Assembly: GCA_026873275.1 (NCBI GenBank)
Contig: JANTUC010000002.1
Coordinates: 310,001 to 374,000 of the forward strand
Reading direction: 5' to 3'
Length of the DNA: 64,000 nt
DNA from: Pseudopithomyces maydicus
Taxonomy: Eukaryota; Ascomycota; Dothideomycetes; Pleosporales; Didymosphaeriaceae
Below, piece after piece: positions 21,880 to 32,293 of the stretch. Both the position numbers and the translations under genes were made by a program. The notes under the pieces are model-generated. The model made no database searches and had not been told where the DNA came from. It saw only the letters and a program-made list of their open reading frames with translations. Position 1 is the first letter of the stretch, and each line of letters opens with the position of its first letter.

Positions 21880-22253
21880 GGATGGTAGGGGGACGTATGT
21901 TGGGGGTGTGTCTGTATGGAAGGTATCGGGAGAGAATGGGCGTGTTCTGGTAGGGAGTCTTTTCAGAGAACCAGTGGGGGGTCAAACGTCAATATCCTGT
22001 CAATGAGCGTCAGTTCGTTCGAATCATAGCATGAGAGCTTGGAAGTTCCCGGCTGTCTCGCCAAAGATGACTGCCGCTTTGTGCCTGCTTTAGTTTTTTT
22101 TTCTTGGGATTGCTGTGATGTCGTACGTGTATAAATCGACACCAGTCTGGCATGCGATCAGAAGCCTCTCGCAAATGTACGGCCCTCCGCATCTATCATT
22201 TCTATACGGTGCCCGCATTCCTACAGACGACCCCCTTTCCATATAGCTCTGCC
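21880..22253. other. Intergenic region
   Basis: About 370 bases between convergent genes. Nothing recognised. Confidence 0.5.
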
Positions 22254-22865
22254 CTACTGACCCTTGGTCGCTCCTCCCTTCGGCTTCGCCTCCCTATAAT
22301 AATGCGCCATCTCAAGTCCCGCCCTCCTGAACCCGCACTTGACGTAGAATCCCTCGTTCGCCTCGGAGCAATCCAAAATACTCTTGTAGCACCCAACCTT
22401 CTCAGCAACAAAGTCCAACGCCTGAATTATGCGCAGCCCAAGCTTCTTCCCCTGCTGATCCTTCGCAACCGCAATATCCTCAATGTGCCCGACGAGGCCC
22501 AGGTTGTGAATGAACTTGCGCTCGACGATGAGGGCGCCGGTGCCGACGATTCGGGACGAGGGGTCGAGGATGGAAAGGAGGAAGTACTGGTCGTTATGTT
22601 GGGAGAGCCACTCGTAGCGCTGGTTCCATTGCTGACGGGTGTGTAAGCGGTGGTCTCCCCACGTCGGAAGGGATGCATACCTCTTCTGTCACGTCGCCGA
22701 CGGTTGTGAGCACGCGTAGGACGTCCAGGAAGCCTTTTGCGTAGTCGCCGCGCTGCATTGGCCGGATTGTGTAGCCCTCTGGGAGCTGGGAGACGACTTC
22801 GGGGAGATGAGAGATGCGCTGAAGAGCGGCATCGAGTCGTCGGTGACGGGCGCGAGGAGAGACAT
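22254..22865 (-). CDS. GNA1: Glucosamine 6-phosphate N-acetyltransferase, with frame break in exon 1
   Basis: GNAT-fold enzyme that acetylates GlcN-6-P with acetyl-CoA on the route to UDP-GlcNAc, chitin and GPI anchors; essential in fungi. Exon 1 (22865-22681) and exon 2 (22631-22254) are split by a GTATGC...GTCAG intron. Exon 2 holds the GNA1 signature GLVGHIEDIAVAKDQQGKKL, then GCYKSILDCSE and GFYVKCGF. The protein begins MSLLAPVTDDSMPLFSASLI, but the continuation EVVSQLPEGYTIRPM is one frame over: one C is missing at 22801-22804 (GGGG on the plus strand). Counting that base, both exons join in phase 0. Because the gene is essential and the rest is perfectly conserved, a read error is likelier than a real defect. 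Confidence 0.9.
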
Positions 22866-23937
22866 TCTGTGTATGTTGGTATTCGAATTAGAGCTTTACG
22901 GTTGCGAAAAAAGGGATGTTGTGTTGTCGCGACGTGAAGTTTGGCGTTGAGGATGCTTGCGCGGGGTGGTGGGGCGGGCGGTGAGAGCGGGTGCGTGGCT
23001 GTTTCGGGAAGGGGCGGTCGAACGGAGGGTCCGGAGGGATGTCGATATGAAGGTGTATATTGCAATTGTCGGTAGAGGTAGAAAGGAGACTTAATAGTCT
23101 TTTCAAAGGACGACCGGAGGCTAGTTTAGTCAATGGGCAGCTGAAGGGCTGAGCTAGTTAGCTCAGGAACGGGTCGCCCTACGGGGGTCCAGAGTGCCCG
23201 GTTGCGCCGTTTCGCCTGCTAAAATTAGAGTTGCGATGATCTCATGCCATTCCGAGGTTCACGACCTCCGTGTTTTCAAATAGTCGATACCCACTTGCGA
23301 AATATCAATATTTGCATGTAAGAGGGAAGACTGGTCGAGTGATCATCAGTATCAGTAGCAGTCATGATTTTAGTCAAGCCTAGTAGGTATCCCTCGAGAC
23401 TCTGAATATACAATACATGTAAATTTTTAGTAAATAGTATTGCAAGAAAATCCATATTGCTACAATGAATGCTTTGCTTGTTGGAATGACTTCCCTTCCC
23501 TTGTCATTGGCTCTGGTCAAGTGAATGTTGCTCCTCCACAGTAGCCATACGCTTCAATGCCACACAAACGAGTGAAGCCTCATTCAAGCGAATCGTGACA
23601 AAACTTCATAAAATTCACCTAATAATGTGACTTGAATACAGTCTCCAACCCCTAGTTTGTGAATTACCCCATTCTATCAAACGCTCACAACAGCTATAAA
23701 ACACATCCACGGCCATTCTCCCTTCTCTTGCCCATACAGCTCTCAATTATTCTAGAACATCCAAGACAGACCAGTTAACAAACGATCTTCAGATATTCAC
23801 GACTTCTGTTACATTCAAAACAACTATATTTTATTCGTCTAAGTTTACTGCTACTATTTGCTTCATAATTTTACATCGTCGGACTACTTTATCAGATCAT
23901 TATTGATCTTTGGTCACATATTTACAACACTTTTATC
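22866..23937. other. Intergenic region, AT-rich
   Basis: About 1.07 kb between the GNA1 start and the poly(ED) gene. The right part is AT-rich with no coding signal. Presumed promoters of both divergent genes. Confidence 0.5.
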
Positions 23938-24786
23938 ATGGTCGCCTGGTCAACAGCTTCAGAGGATATGGTGAACTTTTCTAGGGAAGATGATGAAGAC
24001 GAGTATAGAGACATGGGAGTTATGCCTTCTGTAGAACGTGATGAAGATGAAGATGAGGATGAGGATGAGGATGAGGATGAGGATGAGGATGAGGATGAGG
24101 ATGAGGATGAGGATGAGGATGAGGATGAGGATGAGGATGAGGATGAGGATGAGGATGAGGATGAGGATGAGGATGAGGATGAGGATGAGGATGAGGATGA
24201 GGATGAGGACGAGGATGAGGATGAGGATGAGGACGAGGATGAGGATGAGGATGAGGACGAGGAGGAGGATGAGAAGGAAGAGGAGGAGATCGAAGAAGAG
24301 AAAGAGATAGAAGAAGAGGAAGAGATAGAAGATGAGGAGATGGAACAAGAACAAGAAGATGAGGAGATAGAAGACCCAGATGGAGACGATGGTGATTGGG
24401 ACGACTCTGTATACAACAACGAACCCGGCGTCAAACCTGACCCAAAATTAATGCAGACGACCCCGGAACGCGAAGCTGAGGAAGAACGCAAGGAGAAAAG
24501 GAGGTGGGAAAAATATGAAGCTAGACGATACAAGCCTGGAAACACCCCCGATTATATCAACAAGATGATGGATGCGCAAGAAATCGAAACAAGTCGGCCC
24601 GGATCGAGAGGAGATAGACGTGAGGGCGAATTTCTTTGCGATGTCTGCTGTTTTTGGAGAATGTGTCCATTTTGGTTGAAAGAGAGGGAGAATGGTGTTG
24701 ATGTGGACAATGCTGATCCTAGTCGTCACCCAGTAACCATTGACACTGGGGGCTACTGCCAATGCTGTGATCATAATGGGGAGTAG
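23938..24786 (+). CDS. Acidic repeat protein with poly(Glu-Asp) tract and C-terminal Cys cluster
   Basis: Intronless open frame of 282 residues, unrecognised. Residues 1-33 are non-repetitive; about 34-105 are an almost pure (Glu-Asp) repeat; 106-145 are Glu-rich and degenerate. The rest has a basic stretch (EEERKEKRRWEKYEARRYK) and a C-terminal region with Cys pairs (CDVCCFWRMCPFW, then CQCCDHN) that could bind a metal. The protein-level repeat follows directly from a hexanucleotide minisatellite. The conserved-looking, non-repetitive C-terminus and lack of stops outside the repeat favour a real gene. Nuclear or chaperone-like roles are typical of such acidic proteins but this is only a guess. 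Confidence 0.6.
   Translation: MVAWSTASEDMVNFSREDDEDEYRDMGVMPSVERDEDEDEDEDEDEDEDEDEDEDEDEDEDEDEDEDEDEDEDEDEDEDEDEDEDEDEDEDEDEDEDEDEDEDEDEDEEEDEKEEEEIEEEKEIEEEEEIEDEEMEQEQEDEEIEDPDGDDGDWDDSVYNNEPGVKPDPKLMQTTPEREAEEERKEKRRWEKYEARRYKPGNTPDYINKMMDAQEIETSRPGSRGDRREGEFLCDVCCFWRMCPFWLKERENGVDVDNADPSRHPVTIDTGGYCQCCDHNGE
24041..24262 (+). repeat. (GAGGAT)n coding minisatellite
   Basis: Hexanucleotide tandem array, uninterrupted from about 24055 to 24206 (25 copies), followed by copies with GAC for GAT, and preceded by two GATGAA variants. It encodes alternating Glu and Asp on the plus strand. Copy number is expected to vary between strains by slippage. Confidence 0.95.
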
Positions 24787-25109
24787 CGCCTTGCCTTTTC
24801 TTGCTCAGTATCTCTGATCAACAGATTAGGGGCCACGTTCTAGTTGATATTCGTTTGATGGATTACTGGCTGTTTTGTATGCTAGGCTTTGCTCTAGCTA
24901 ATGGCGGTATATTGTTGCATGTACGGAAAAGTGTTGCCTCAGTCTAACCAGACTCAGCCAATACCTTCTACCATCCAAGTCAATTTACGTGATATAGCAT
25001 GATACATAGAATGTGTATAGTATTTACACTATTCCCTGATTACCTGAGAGTTTTAAACGATAACATTTCTAATTATCTAATGAAGTCAAATCAAGTAGAG
25101 TTCGAAAGA
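24787..25109. other. Intergenic region
   Basis: About 320 bases between convergent genes; AT-rich, nothing recognised. Confidence 0.5.
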
Positions 25110-25377
25110 TCACCTGGGCTCAGCAACCTGTCGCCGCGCTGCTTGCCGCATGAGATAAACATTTCTGTACGGGGGCGGCTCATTTGACGCAGGATCTACG
25201 CCATCGAGAACAACGAATGCAGGTATTTGTCTTTCGTGATTCATCCTGTGGATTTCCTTCTTGATGTACTTTTTATCAGCATGTGCTTGTTGACGCTCTG
25301 CAAGCTTCTGTCGGAGACTTTTCCGGCTGGGCTCGCTGATAGAAATTTGCGCGGAGGTTGTCGTATCTTGGGGAACC
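25110..25377 (-). other. Likely terminal exon of the MFS gene
   Basis: Open frame of 88 codons without an early ATG, so easily missed. It encodes a basic, charged stretch (KSLRQKLAERQQAH, KKYIKKEIHRMNHER) and ends EPPPYRNVYLMRQAARR. Splice phase (2) matches exon 4. Confidence 0.6.
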
Positions 25378-27091
25378 CTATGACATTATTAGGTCTAAAG
25401 CCTCAATATTGTCCGGTGAAGCGTCTTCTTACCGTTCGTCATTTTGAGCAGTACAGCCTTTTGCTCCTTTGAATACTCGCTTCCCAGTATCTACAAGATC
25501 AAAGTCGATGTTGATCCACTGCCGTGACTTGATTGGCGCCTCGGAGGAACTCCCTGGAAGGGCTTTTGTAATCCGAGGAAGACAAAGCCACAAAAGGAAG
25601 CAGAAAGCCAGAATAGCCAGAACGACAGGCTGCAAGATGGTGACACCTCGAGCTTGAGCAAGAGCTCCAACACCGAATGGTAGAACAGCTGCACCGCTGC
25701 CTCCAAAAGCCGCCGCAAACCCGATAGCAGACACGTGAAGATGGACAGGTAGAATCCTCGTTGCTGTAACGACTGCGGCTGGGAAAAGAGGTCCAAGAGA
25801 GAAGCCTTGCAACGCGATCGCCGTGGCGGAAACTGCAAATGAAGGAACAAGCCAGAATATGAGTTGGCAGACCATGGCACCGACTATGTATAGCTGTTGC
25901 TATAGTCAGCAGTGAAAGATATGAGTAACATCGACAGAACACTCACAATCACGGCAAACTTCTCCCCTAATCTAGGTGTCAAAAAAGCCAGTAAAAAGCG
26001 ACCAACCGCAAGCCCAGTCCAGAAGCCAGTAGCAACCATACCGGATGCGAAAGGGTCGCCTGATCGTTCGCGCCTCATAAATGTCACTATCCAGCCTCCT
26101 AGTGCGACTTCAGCACCGGTGTAGCATAATTGAAACACAGCTACCAGCCATGTTACCCTGCTCTTGAGCGACTCTCGAAGTCGGCCCCCTTTGGCTGCTG
26201 CTGCTCGGGGTCTTGTCTCACGGTAAACGCGGCCCGAGACAGCCCAGAAAGCCCAGGCTGAGGTGACAAATTCAATGACGGCGCCTCCGATCTATTCAAC
26301 GGTTAGTAACTCCAGTTGAGAAACTTGACTGTTCGAGAATCTTTCAAGAAACATTATGGCAGACACAAAGGGTATCAAAAAAGGGAATACGAACCATGAT
26401 GTAGTAAAATGCATACCACGGCCATCCTGCCTTGGTAATCAAATTGGTAGCCACCAGCGGACTGAGCACCGCACCAATCCCGTAAAATCCATGTAAAAAT
26501 CCAAGTATCTCATTGGAATTGGCCATGCCCGCGAAGTAAGCGTTCCACGCCGCGTCCTCGATTCCATTTGCAAAGCCGGCGATCATGAATATGACAACCA
26601 ACACTGGGTACGGCGGGTGTAGCGATATGCCTATATACGCGACGATGTGGCAGAGAGGACCTACAATGGCGACACCGCGTTGGCCAAAACGTACATGGAT
26701 GAAATTGTTGAGTATTGCCGCGATCGAATAGCCCACTAGAGGTGAGAGGAAGATCAGAGAGACCACGACGTAGGTCAATTTGTAGTATTCTTCGATCTAT
26801 ACTTGTTAGCTGCTACTGTAGGTACATTGCTGGTTGCTGAAGAAAACTCACGTATGGTATCAGAACACCATAAGCCGCATCATTTGCTCCTACTAGCATA
26901 AACGCAAAGATGGTTGCGCCTGTCCGTGCAATGTTTACTTTGGATTGGTTCCAACGTTCTACGACATTGACCGTAGTTGATGGCTGTGGCAGAAACTCTA
27001 CAGGGTCGTTGTTCTCTGTAATACAAGTCCGATTGCTGGGAGTTTGGCTTATCGGTTGGAGTTCGATTGTCTGTGTCGAGCTTGAAGACAT
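25110..27091 (-). CDS. MFS transporter (fucose permease/Bsc6-like)
   Basis: Twelve-TM major facilitator of 571 residues, similar to fungal fucose-permease-like/BSC6 transporters. Inferred exons: 27091-26852, 26796-26395, 26291-25947, 25893-25433 and 25377-25110, all phase-compatible. The N-terminal cytosolic region is Thr/Gln-rich; TM1 is FAFMLVGANDAAYGVLIPY. Other landmarks are ANGIEDAAWNAYFAGMANS, GFLHGFYGIGAVLSPL, WIVTFMRRERSGDP and GFWTGLAVGRFLLAFL. If exon 4 is read to its own stop the protein ends NDER; but a GTAAGA donor at that stop, a CTAAT branch site and an 88-codon open frame after CATAG argue for a fifth exon adding a basic cytosolic tail ending AARRQVAEPR. Substrate unknown. Confidence 0.85.
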
Positions 27092-27689
27092 GGTTGTGAT
27101 GAGCAGAGTTGCCTCACAGTTGGAGAGCCGCCCTGGAGCTGCAAAAGGACTATTTTCAAAGAAAAGAAAAGGAAAGCTTGCTGAGATGTGTATGTACAGA
27201 ATTTCTGACGTGACGACGGGCCATCGTTTGGGCTGAGCGGCGTCTGTAGTTAAACCCTACGCTTATGTAGATTGCTCTTCCGCCACCCGAGTACTAGCAT
27301 TGGCAAAACACCCGACATATGGATCTTAGGTACATCCATCGTTACAAATATTCCTTTGAATCTGTAATAGCGTGCATCCTAGAGCAGAGTGGCTATTTTC
27401 CGGGCAATATTTCTCGATGCGAGACAGTGGGGGCGCTGGAGGAGCGCGGAAAGCTTGGCATCTATCTGATTGGATAGATGCCGGTCCACAGTCTCCACAG
27501 CAAGAGGTCTTCCACCAGACTAGACTACCGCAAGAACACGTTCAAGAGCAATCTTGGCGACGATCTACTTTGACGAGACTAAAATCGGGCGACCGCATCG
27601 AGAAATTCTCCCAACTCGCAGGCATTTCCCAAAAAAGACAGTTGTGCACGTGTCACGTTCATTCTAAGATTTTCAAAACGTACCAAGGT
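27092..27689. other. Divergent promoter region of MFS and Trm44 genes
   Basis: About 600 bases. The Trm44 frame is open upstream to 27372, so part of this may be coding if an earlier start is used. Nothing else recognised. Confidence 0.5.
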
Positions 27690-29513
27690 ATGGAGGAGTC
27701 AGAGGTGGCATCACCGAGCGATCATGCTCAGCAACCATCGGCAAAAGAGTGCCGTGGCCAATCTGCGTCGAACGAGCCTCGTCACGATACCGTAGCAGAC
27801 GACGCTCAGATAACAGCCGGAAGCAAGTTTGAACCCGTGAACTTGCAGACCGCGCCTGTCGTCGACTCTGGTCTCCCCTCCGAAATTTGGACTCTTGTTC
27901 AATCGGCACCCGCAAACTTTCCACCTCAATACTTCCTCGACGTCAGCCGAAATTTGTTAGAAAATCCAAACTTGACGGCGTCCCACCTTTCTCGAGCAGA
28001 ATTGTCGTATACAAGTTTTACAGATGCTTCGTATAATCCTGAAGCAACACATCCACATGAGCTTGCGGGCATTGTCAAGCATTTGAAACCCGATCACCAA
28101 CCACGGCTGGTACCTGGGGGTATACCGGGATACAAGCTCGAGTGGACAGTTGTTAGGAAACTGATACCCAGGAACCCTAAGCTGGATGAGACTTTACTAC
28201 AGACTTGTCACTTGTATATATCCAAGCAGCAAGTTGTTCCACCCGGGAATGACGAGAGCGAGAACAATGTCGACAACGAACGTTACCTGATCATTTACAT
28301 CCCCCATGTTTCAGACGTGGAATCAATTCCATTCTACCACCCCAAGGTCCGAGGCGTCGCAATATTATACTCGTATCAGACCCCAACTACGCAGGACGTT
28401 GCACCAGGAACACTGTCATTATACTATGATCTTTTCCCCGAGAGACCGCTAGAGAACCGCATGTCTCGGACTGCGCTGAAGATGCTGGAAATCATCCACA
28501 AGCACTCAAAAGGCCGCATGCAAGGATACAAGAAGCGAGTTCACCACGATATTATCATCCCCCAGAAGACCTTCCAGGACACGTACGCCTACTTGAAAGG
28601 CGAGTACGCAAAAGAGCTCATTGATAACTGGGTAGAGCAGACCCCCGCACAGAAGCATGTTTTCGAGGATCTGGGCATAGCCGCGTTCCTGATAGAGCTG
28701 TGGACGGATATGTACGGTGGTCCAGTCCCCAAAGCAGATGATCAATCATCCAGCACCATGTCTGCAGATGTAGATGCAGAGAAAGCGCAAACCGAGCTCC
28801 AGAACGTGAGACGATCCATCGCCCAGCAAGCCTTCCCAGGCTTCGCAGACATCGGATGCGGCAACGGCCTCCTAGTCTACATCCTCAACAAGGAGGGCTG
28901 GAAAGGCTGGGGCTTCGACGCGCGCCGCCGCAAAACCTGGGACACATTCGACGAGCCATTCCAGCAAAACGTCAAAGAAATGCTGCTCGTCCCAGAGATG
29001 CTCCAAAAGTGTGTCACCGACGAAGAAACAACGAATAACATACCACCTTGGCACAACGGCCTCCTCCCCCGAGGAACCTTCATCGTGTCCAACCACGCCG
29101 ACGAACTCACGGCCTGGACCCCGATCCTCGCCTACCTTTCGGACAGCCCTTTCATGGCGATACCGTGCTGTAGCCACGACTTTGGCGGTACGCGTTTCAG
29201 GGCGCCGTACCACCGTGAGCATTTTCCCTCTGCGGCAACCAATTCCGCGAAGCAGGTGTCGGCGTACACGTCGTTGTGCAGCTACGTTGCGCATCTCACC
29301 GCTGAAATGAAGATCGTTCCCGAGAAGGAACATCTGAGGATACCGTCGACACGCAATATTGCCATCATAGGGCGGAGGAAGAAGGGTGATGAGGGGCTGG
29401 GGGTGCTGGAGGAGAGGCTGAAATTTGCCAGCGAGGTGGTGGAGAAGGAGATGGGGGTGAGACGTCGATTGAGCAGGTGGGCTTGCAGTGGCTTAGGAGG
29501 GGGAGTGGATTGA
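27690..29513 (+). CDS. TRM44: tRNA(Ser) Um44 2'-O-methyltransferase
   Basis: AdoMet-dependent methyltransferase that 2'-O-methylates U44 of tRNA-Ser in the cytoplasm. About 607 residues from ATG 27690 (MEESEVASPS); the frame is open up to ATG 27372, which would add 106 low-complexity residues. Motifs: ENRMSRTALKMLEIIHKHSK, HHDIIIPQKTFQDTYAYLKG, AdoMet motif FADIGCGNGLLVYILNKEGW with KGWGFDARRR, and NHADELTAWTPILAY with AIPCCSHDF. The last 20 residues in this frame look unnatural; after a G5 run at 29453-29457 the neighbouring frame reads ETSIEQVGLQWLRRGSGLTK and ends at 29539, a more plausible C-terminus. One missing G would explain it. Confidence 0.88.
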   Translation: MEESEVASPSDHAQQPSAKECRGQSASNEPRHDTVADDAQITAGSKFEPVNLQTAPVVDSGLPSEIWTLVQSAPANFPPQYFLDVSRNLLENPNLTASHLSRAELSYTSFTDASYNPEATHPHELAGIVKHLKPDHQPRLVPGGIPGYKLEWTVVRKLIPRNPKLDETLLQTCHLYISKQQVVPPGNDESENNVDNERYLIIYIPHVSDVESIPFYHPKVRGVAILYSYQTPTTQDVAPGTLSLYYDLFPERPLENRMSRTALKMLEIIHKHSKGRMQGYKKRVHHDIIIPQKTFQDTYAYLKGEYAKELIDNWVEQTPAQKHVFEDLGIAAFLIELWTDMYGGPVPKADDQSSSTMSADVDAEKAQTELQNVRRSIAQQAFPGFADIGCGNGLLVYILNKEGWKGWGFDARRRKTWDTFDEPFQQNVKEMLLVPEMLQKCVTDEETTNNIPPWHNGLLPRGTFIVSNHADELTAWTPILAYLSDSPFMAIPCCSHDFGGTRFRAPYHREHFPSAATNSAKQVSAYTSLCSYVAHLTAEMKIVPEKEHLRIPSTRNIAIIGRRKKGDEGLGVLEERLKFASEVVEKEMGVRRRLSRWACSGLGGGVD

Positions 29514-29966
29514 CGAAGCCTGGGTCGGGAGGTCATTGAGAGTGTGCTTCGGGGAAAGTAGGTTGTGTAGACTACATGTCCGCAGGCATTCGCTCTTCCG
29601 AGTACCTAGGCTTCCTCAACACTGTGAAGCTACGCTAAGCAATGACACGAACGAAAAGAAAGAAAGAAAGTCCTCCCACCACAGCGATGAAACCCACTAA
29701 AAGCCCAACCCATGCTCGCTATCGGAGGTTTACGTACCCTCAGCCCGCAAGGTTCCCATCCCATCATAGCGCCCCAAGCCGGCACCCGCTCGGCACCGTC
29801 ACCGTCGGAGAACCCCACGCTTGACCCCGCGTGCATGGCTCGCTATCGCCTATCGCGTCTCCTCACGCCACGACGCGCCGTACTAGCCGTGAATCCTACA
29901 ATACAAAACACTCCCGCCCACCATGGCTTCTGGTTCCTTACTTCCTCGAATAAACTTGCTGCGACA
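29514..29966. other. Intergenic region
   Basis: About 450 bases between Trm44 and the amidohydrolase gene. An in-frame upstream extension of the latter starts at 29712 but is low-complexity and is not included. Confidence 0.45.
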
Positions 29967-31670
29967 ATGGCGGCGCCCGTCTGCAGCTTTCAGGCGGCAT
30001 TGCGCGTGACGCGCAGGTCAGCGTTCACGGCTCCTCGGGCGCTGGGCTCGTTGGCGGGAACAAGCATTCCGAAAAGACAGCTGGGGAGATGGGCTAGAGC
30101 GAGGGGGCCGGTGGCTGGATATGGGGCTAGGCGGATGTTCAGTGGGAGTTTGGTATCGAGACTTCAGACGAAAGAGATGGACGACGATGCGCTCAAGAGC
30201 TTGAAAGTCAACAGGCAGCGATTGATGGATGATCTACATCACACCTGCCAGTGGGGCACCGGCAAGCGCTGGGGAGAGTGAGTACTTCCATCCCGTCAAG
30301 CAGCCATGCAATTGACGAAGGGCCTCCCTACAGAGCAGACACCGAAACCGGCATGTCCCGCCTCGCGCTCTCAGACGCCGACAAGCAAGCCCGCGACTGG
30401 TTCGTCAAGACCACCGAAGAGCTTGGATGCAAAGTCACCATCGACGAAATGGGCAACATCTTCGCCGTGCGTCCCGGTCTGAAAAACGACAAACCCCCCA
30501 CATTCGTAGGCTCGCATCTGGACACCCAACCAACGGGTGGTCGCTACGATGGCATCCTAGGCGTCCACGCCGGCATCGAAATGCTCAAAGTCCTCAACGA
30601 GAACTGGATCGAAACAGAGTATCCCGTCGGCGTTGTAAACTGGACAAAGTACATAGCAACCCCCTCCCCCCTCCCCCAAGACAAGACAAGACAAGCTAAC
30701 ACCCACCCCCAGCGAAGAAGGCGCCCGCTTCCCCATGTCCATGGTCTCCTCGGGCGTCTGGGCCGGTGCCATCCCCCTCTCCACGGCCCACGCCCTCGCC
30801 GAAGTCCACCCCGGCACCGCCACCCAAAAGGAAGAACTACAGCGCATAGGGTACCTAGGATCCACGCCCGCATCCCACGAGGCGGTCCCAATGGCCGCCC
30901 ACTTCGAGCTGCACATCGAGCAAGGCCCCTTACTCGAAATCGCAAACAAGAAAGTCGGCATCGTGACGGGCGTCCAGGCCTACAAGTGGCTCACGGTCAG
31001 CGTGCAAGGCCGCGACACGCACACGGGGACCACGGATCTGAAGAGCAGGGCAGACGCCCTGCTCGCGGCCGCAAAGATGATCCTGCATAGCAACCGCCTG
31101 GCGACGGCGAACAAGGCGCTGGCCTCGACGGGGATCCTGAATCTCAAGCCCGGCAGCACGAATACCGTGCCCGGGGAGGTCACCTTCTCGCTGGACATCC
31201 GCGCCCCGAGCGACGACACCGTTGCCCGCATGCTGGCCCTCGTGCAGCAGGACTTTGCGCGCATCGCGGCGGGCGAGGACATCGATGGCCTGAACGCGGG
31301 CACAACGCCCAGTCTGCCCTGCACCGTGCGCATAACGGAGGATTTCTCATCCCCCGCTACGACGTTCCATCCGAACTGCGTGGATGCGGTGACGCGGGCT
31401 ACGCAGCGGGTGCTGGGGGACAAGGCGAAGAGCTTGACCATGGAGATGACGAGCGGGGCGGGGCACGATAGCGTGTACACGAGTAAGCGGTGTCCGACGA
31501 GCATGGTGTTTGTGCCGTGTAGGGAGGGGGTGAGTCATAATCCGGAGGAGTTTTGTAAGGAGGAGGATTGCGTGGTTGGGGCCGAGGTGGTGTTGCAGGC
31601 GGTGTTGGGGTTTGATCGGATGAGGGAGGTGAATAGGGTGAGTTGGAAGCAGGAGCCGTATACGTTGTGA
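29967..31670 (+). CDS. Beta-ureidopropionase / N-carbamoyl-amino acid hydrolase (M20 family)
   Basis: Zinc amidohydrolase of 527 residues of the Pyd3 beta-alanine synthase / N-carbamoyl-L-amino acid hydrolase group, which releases an amino acid, CO2 and NH3 from carbamoyl amino acids in pyrimidine or hydantoin breakdown. Exons: 29967-30277, 30334-30648, 30713-31670; phases match. Metal and active-site motifs: VGSHLDTQPTGGRYDG, NEEGARF (spanning the second splice), ELHIEQGP and QGRDTHTGTTDLKSRADAL, the family's dimerisation-lid region. The N-terminal 60 residues are rich in Arg, Ser and Ala with no acids (QAALRVTRRSAFTAPRAL), consistent with mitochondrial import. Exact substrate is not decidable from sequence. 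Confidence 0.9.
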
Positions 31671-32293
31671 GCGGGGAGGGGGAGGGGGGATGAGAGGGTT
31701 TTGTCGTGGTGTGATTGCGGTGGTGCTGAATGCTGGGCTGGTGGACTGCTATAGTATGGCAGAGGTTACTATTTGGACTGGCGCACCGACTGAAATATCA
31801 CCACTCATAGTTACGAGTTTGGCACTGAAACTATCTATACCAACCATCTCCAAAGTAGATCCAAATATGGCCATCTACGCTCCATCACAGCACTCAAACG
31901 TAGTAGTCAACGACAAACTATCAAACTTCCAACGGATAATAGTAGAACAAAATCTTCTCAATTTACAAAACACCAATCTACGATCGAGATAAAAAAGCTA
32001 ACAATGATTCATATATATATTTGTACCATGCTTCCTTCCATCCCGTAACCAACGAAGGGGTATGCCAACTCCAAATACATTCAAAACACGAACCGACATA
32101 CGTGGCCAAGGACAATCGCTCAAAAGGTATCCACGAAGCAGAACTCAAACGCAAGAAGGTGGAAGGGGGGAGAAAAAAGGGGGTAGGGGGCGATAAGGAG
32201 ATCCGAGGGAAAAGTGAGGGTATTGCTGTCGTTACGTCGTGAGCGCTAGCGATTCGCGCTGAATAGATGCCTCATAAACTCGCGCACCCTATC
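31671..32293. other. Intergenic region between convergent genes
   Basis: About 620 bases; short frames only. Nothing recognised. Confidence 0.5.

Noticed and set aside
24041..24262. CRISPR-like array
   Set aside because: Simple hexanucleotide tandem repeat without spacers, in a eukaryotic genome.
23922..24545. Poly-Ser minus-strand frame
   Set aside because: Complement of the GAGGAT array; the plus-strand frame continues into non-repetitive protein, the minus one does not.
29453..29539. Firm call of a frame break in TRM44
   Set aside because: Kept only as probable: the C-terminus of this family is variable, so the in-frame end at 29513 cannot be excluded.
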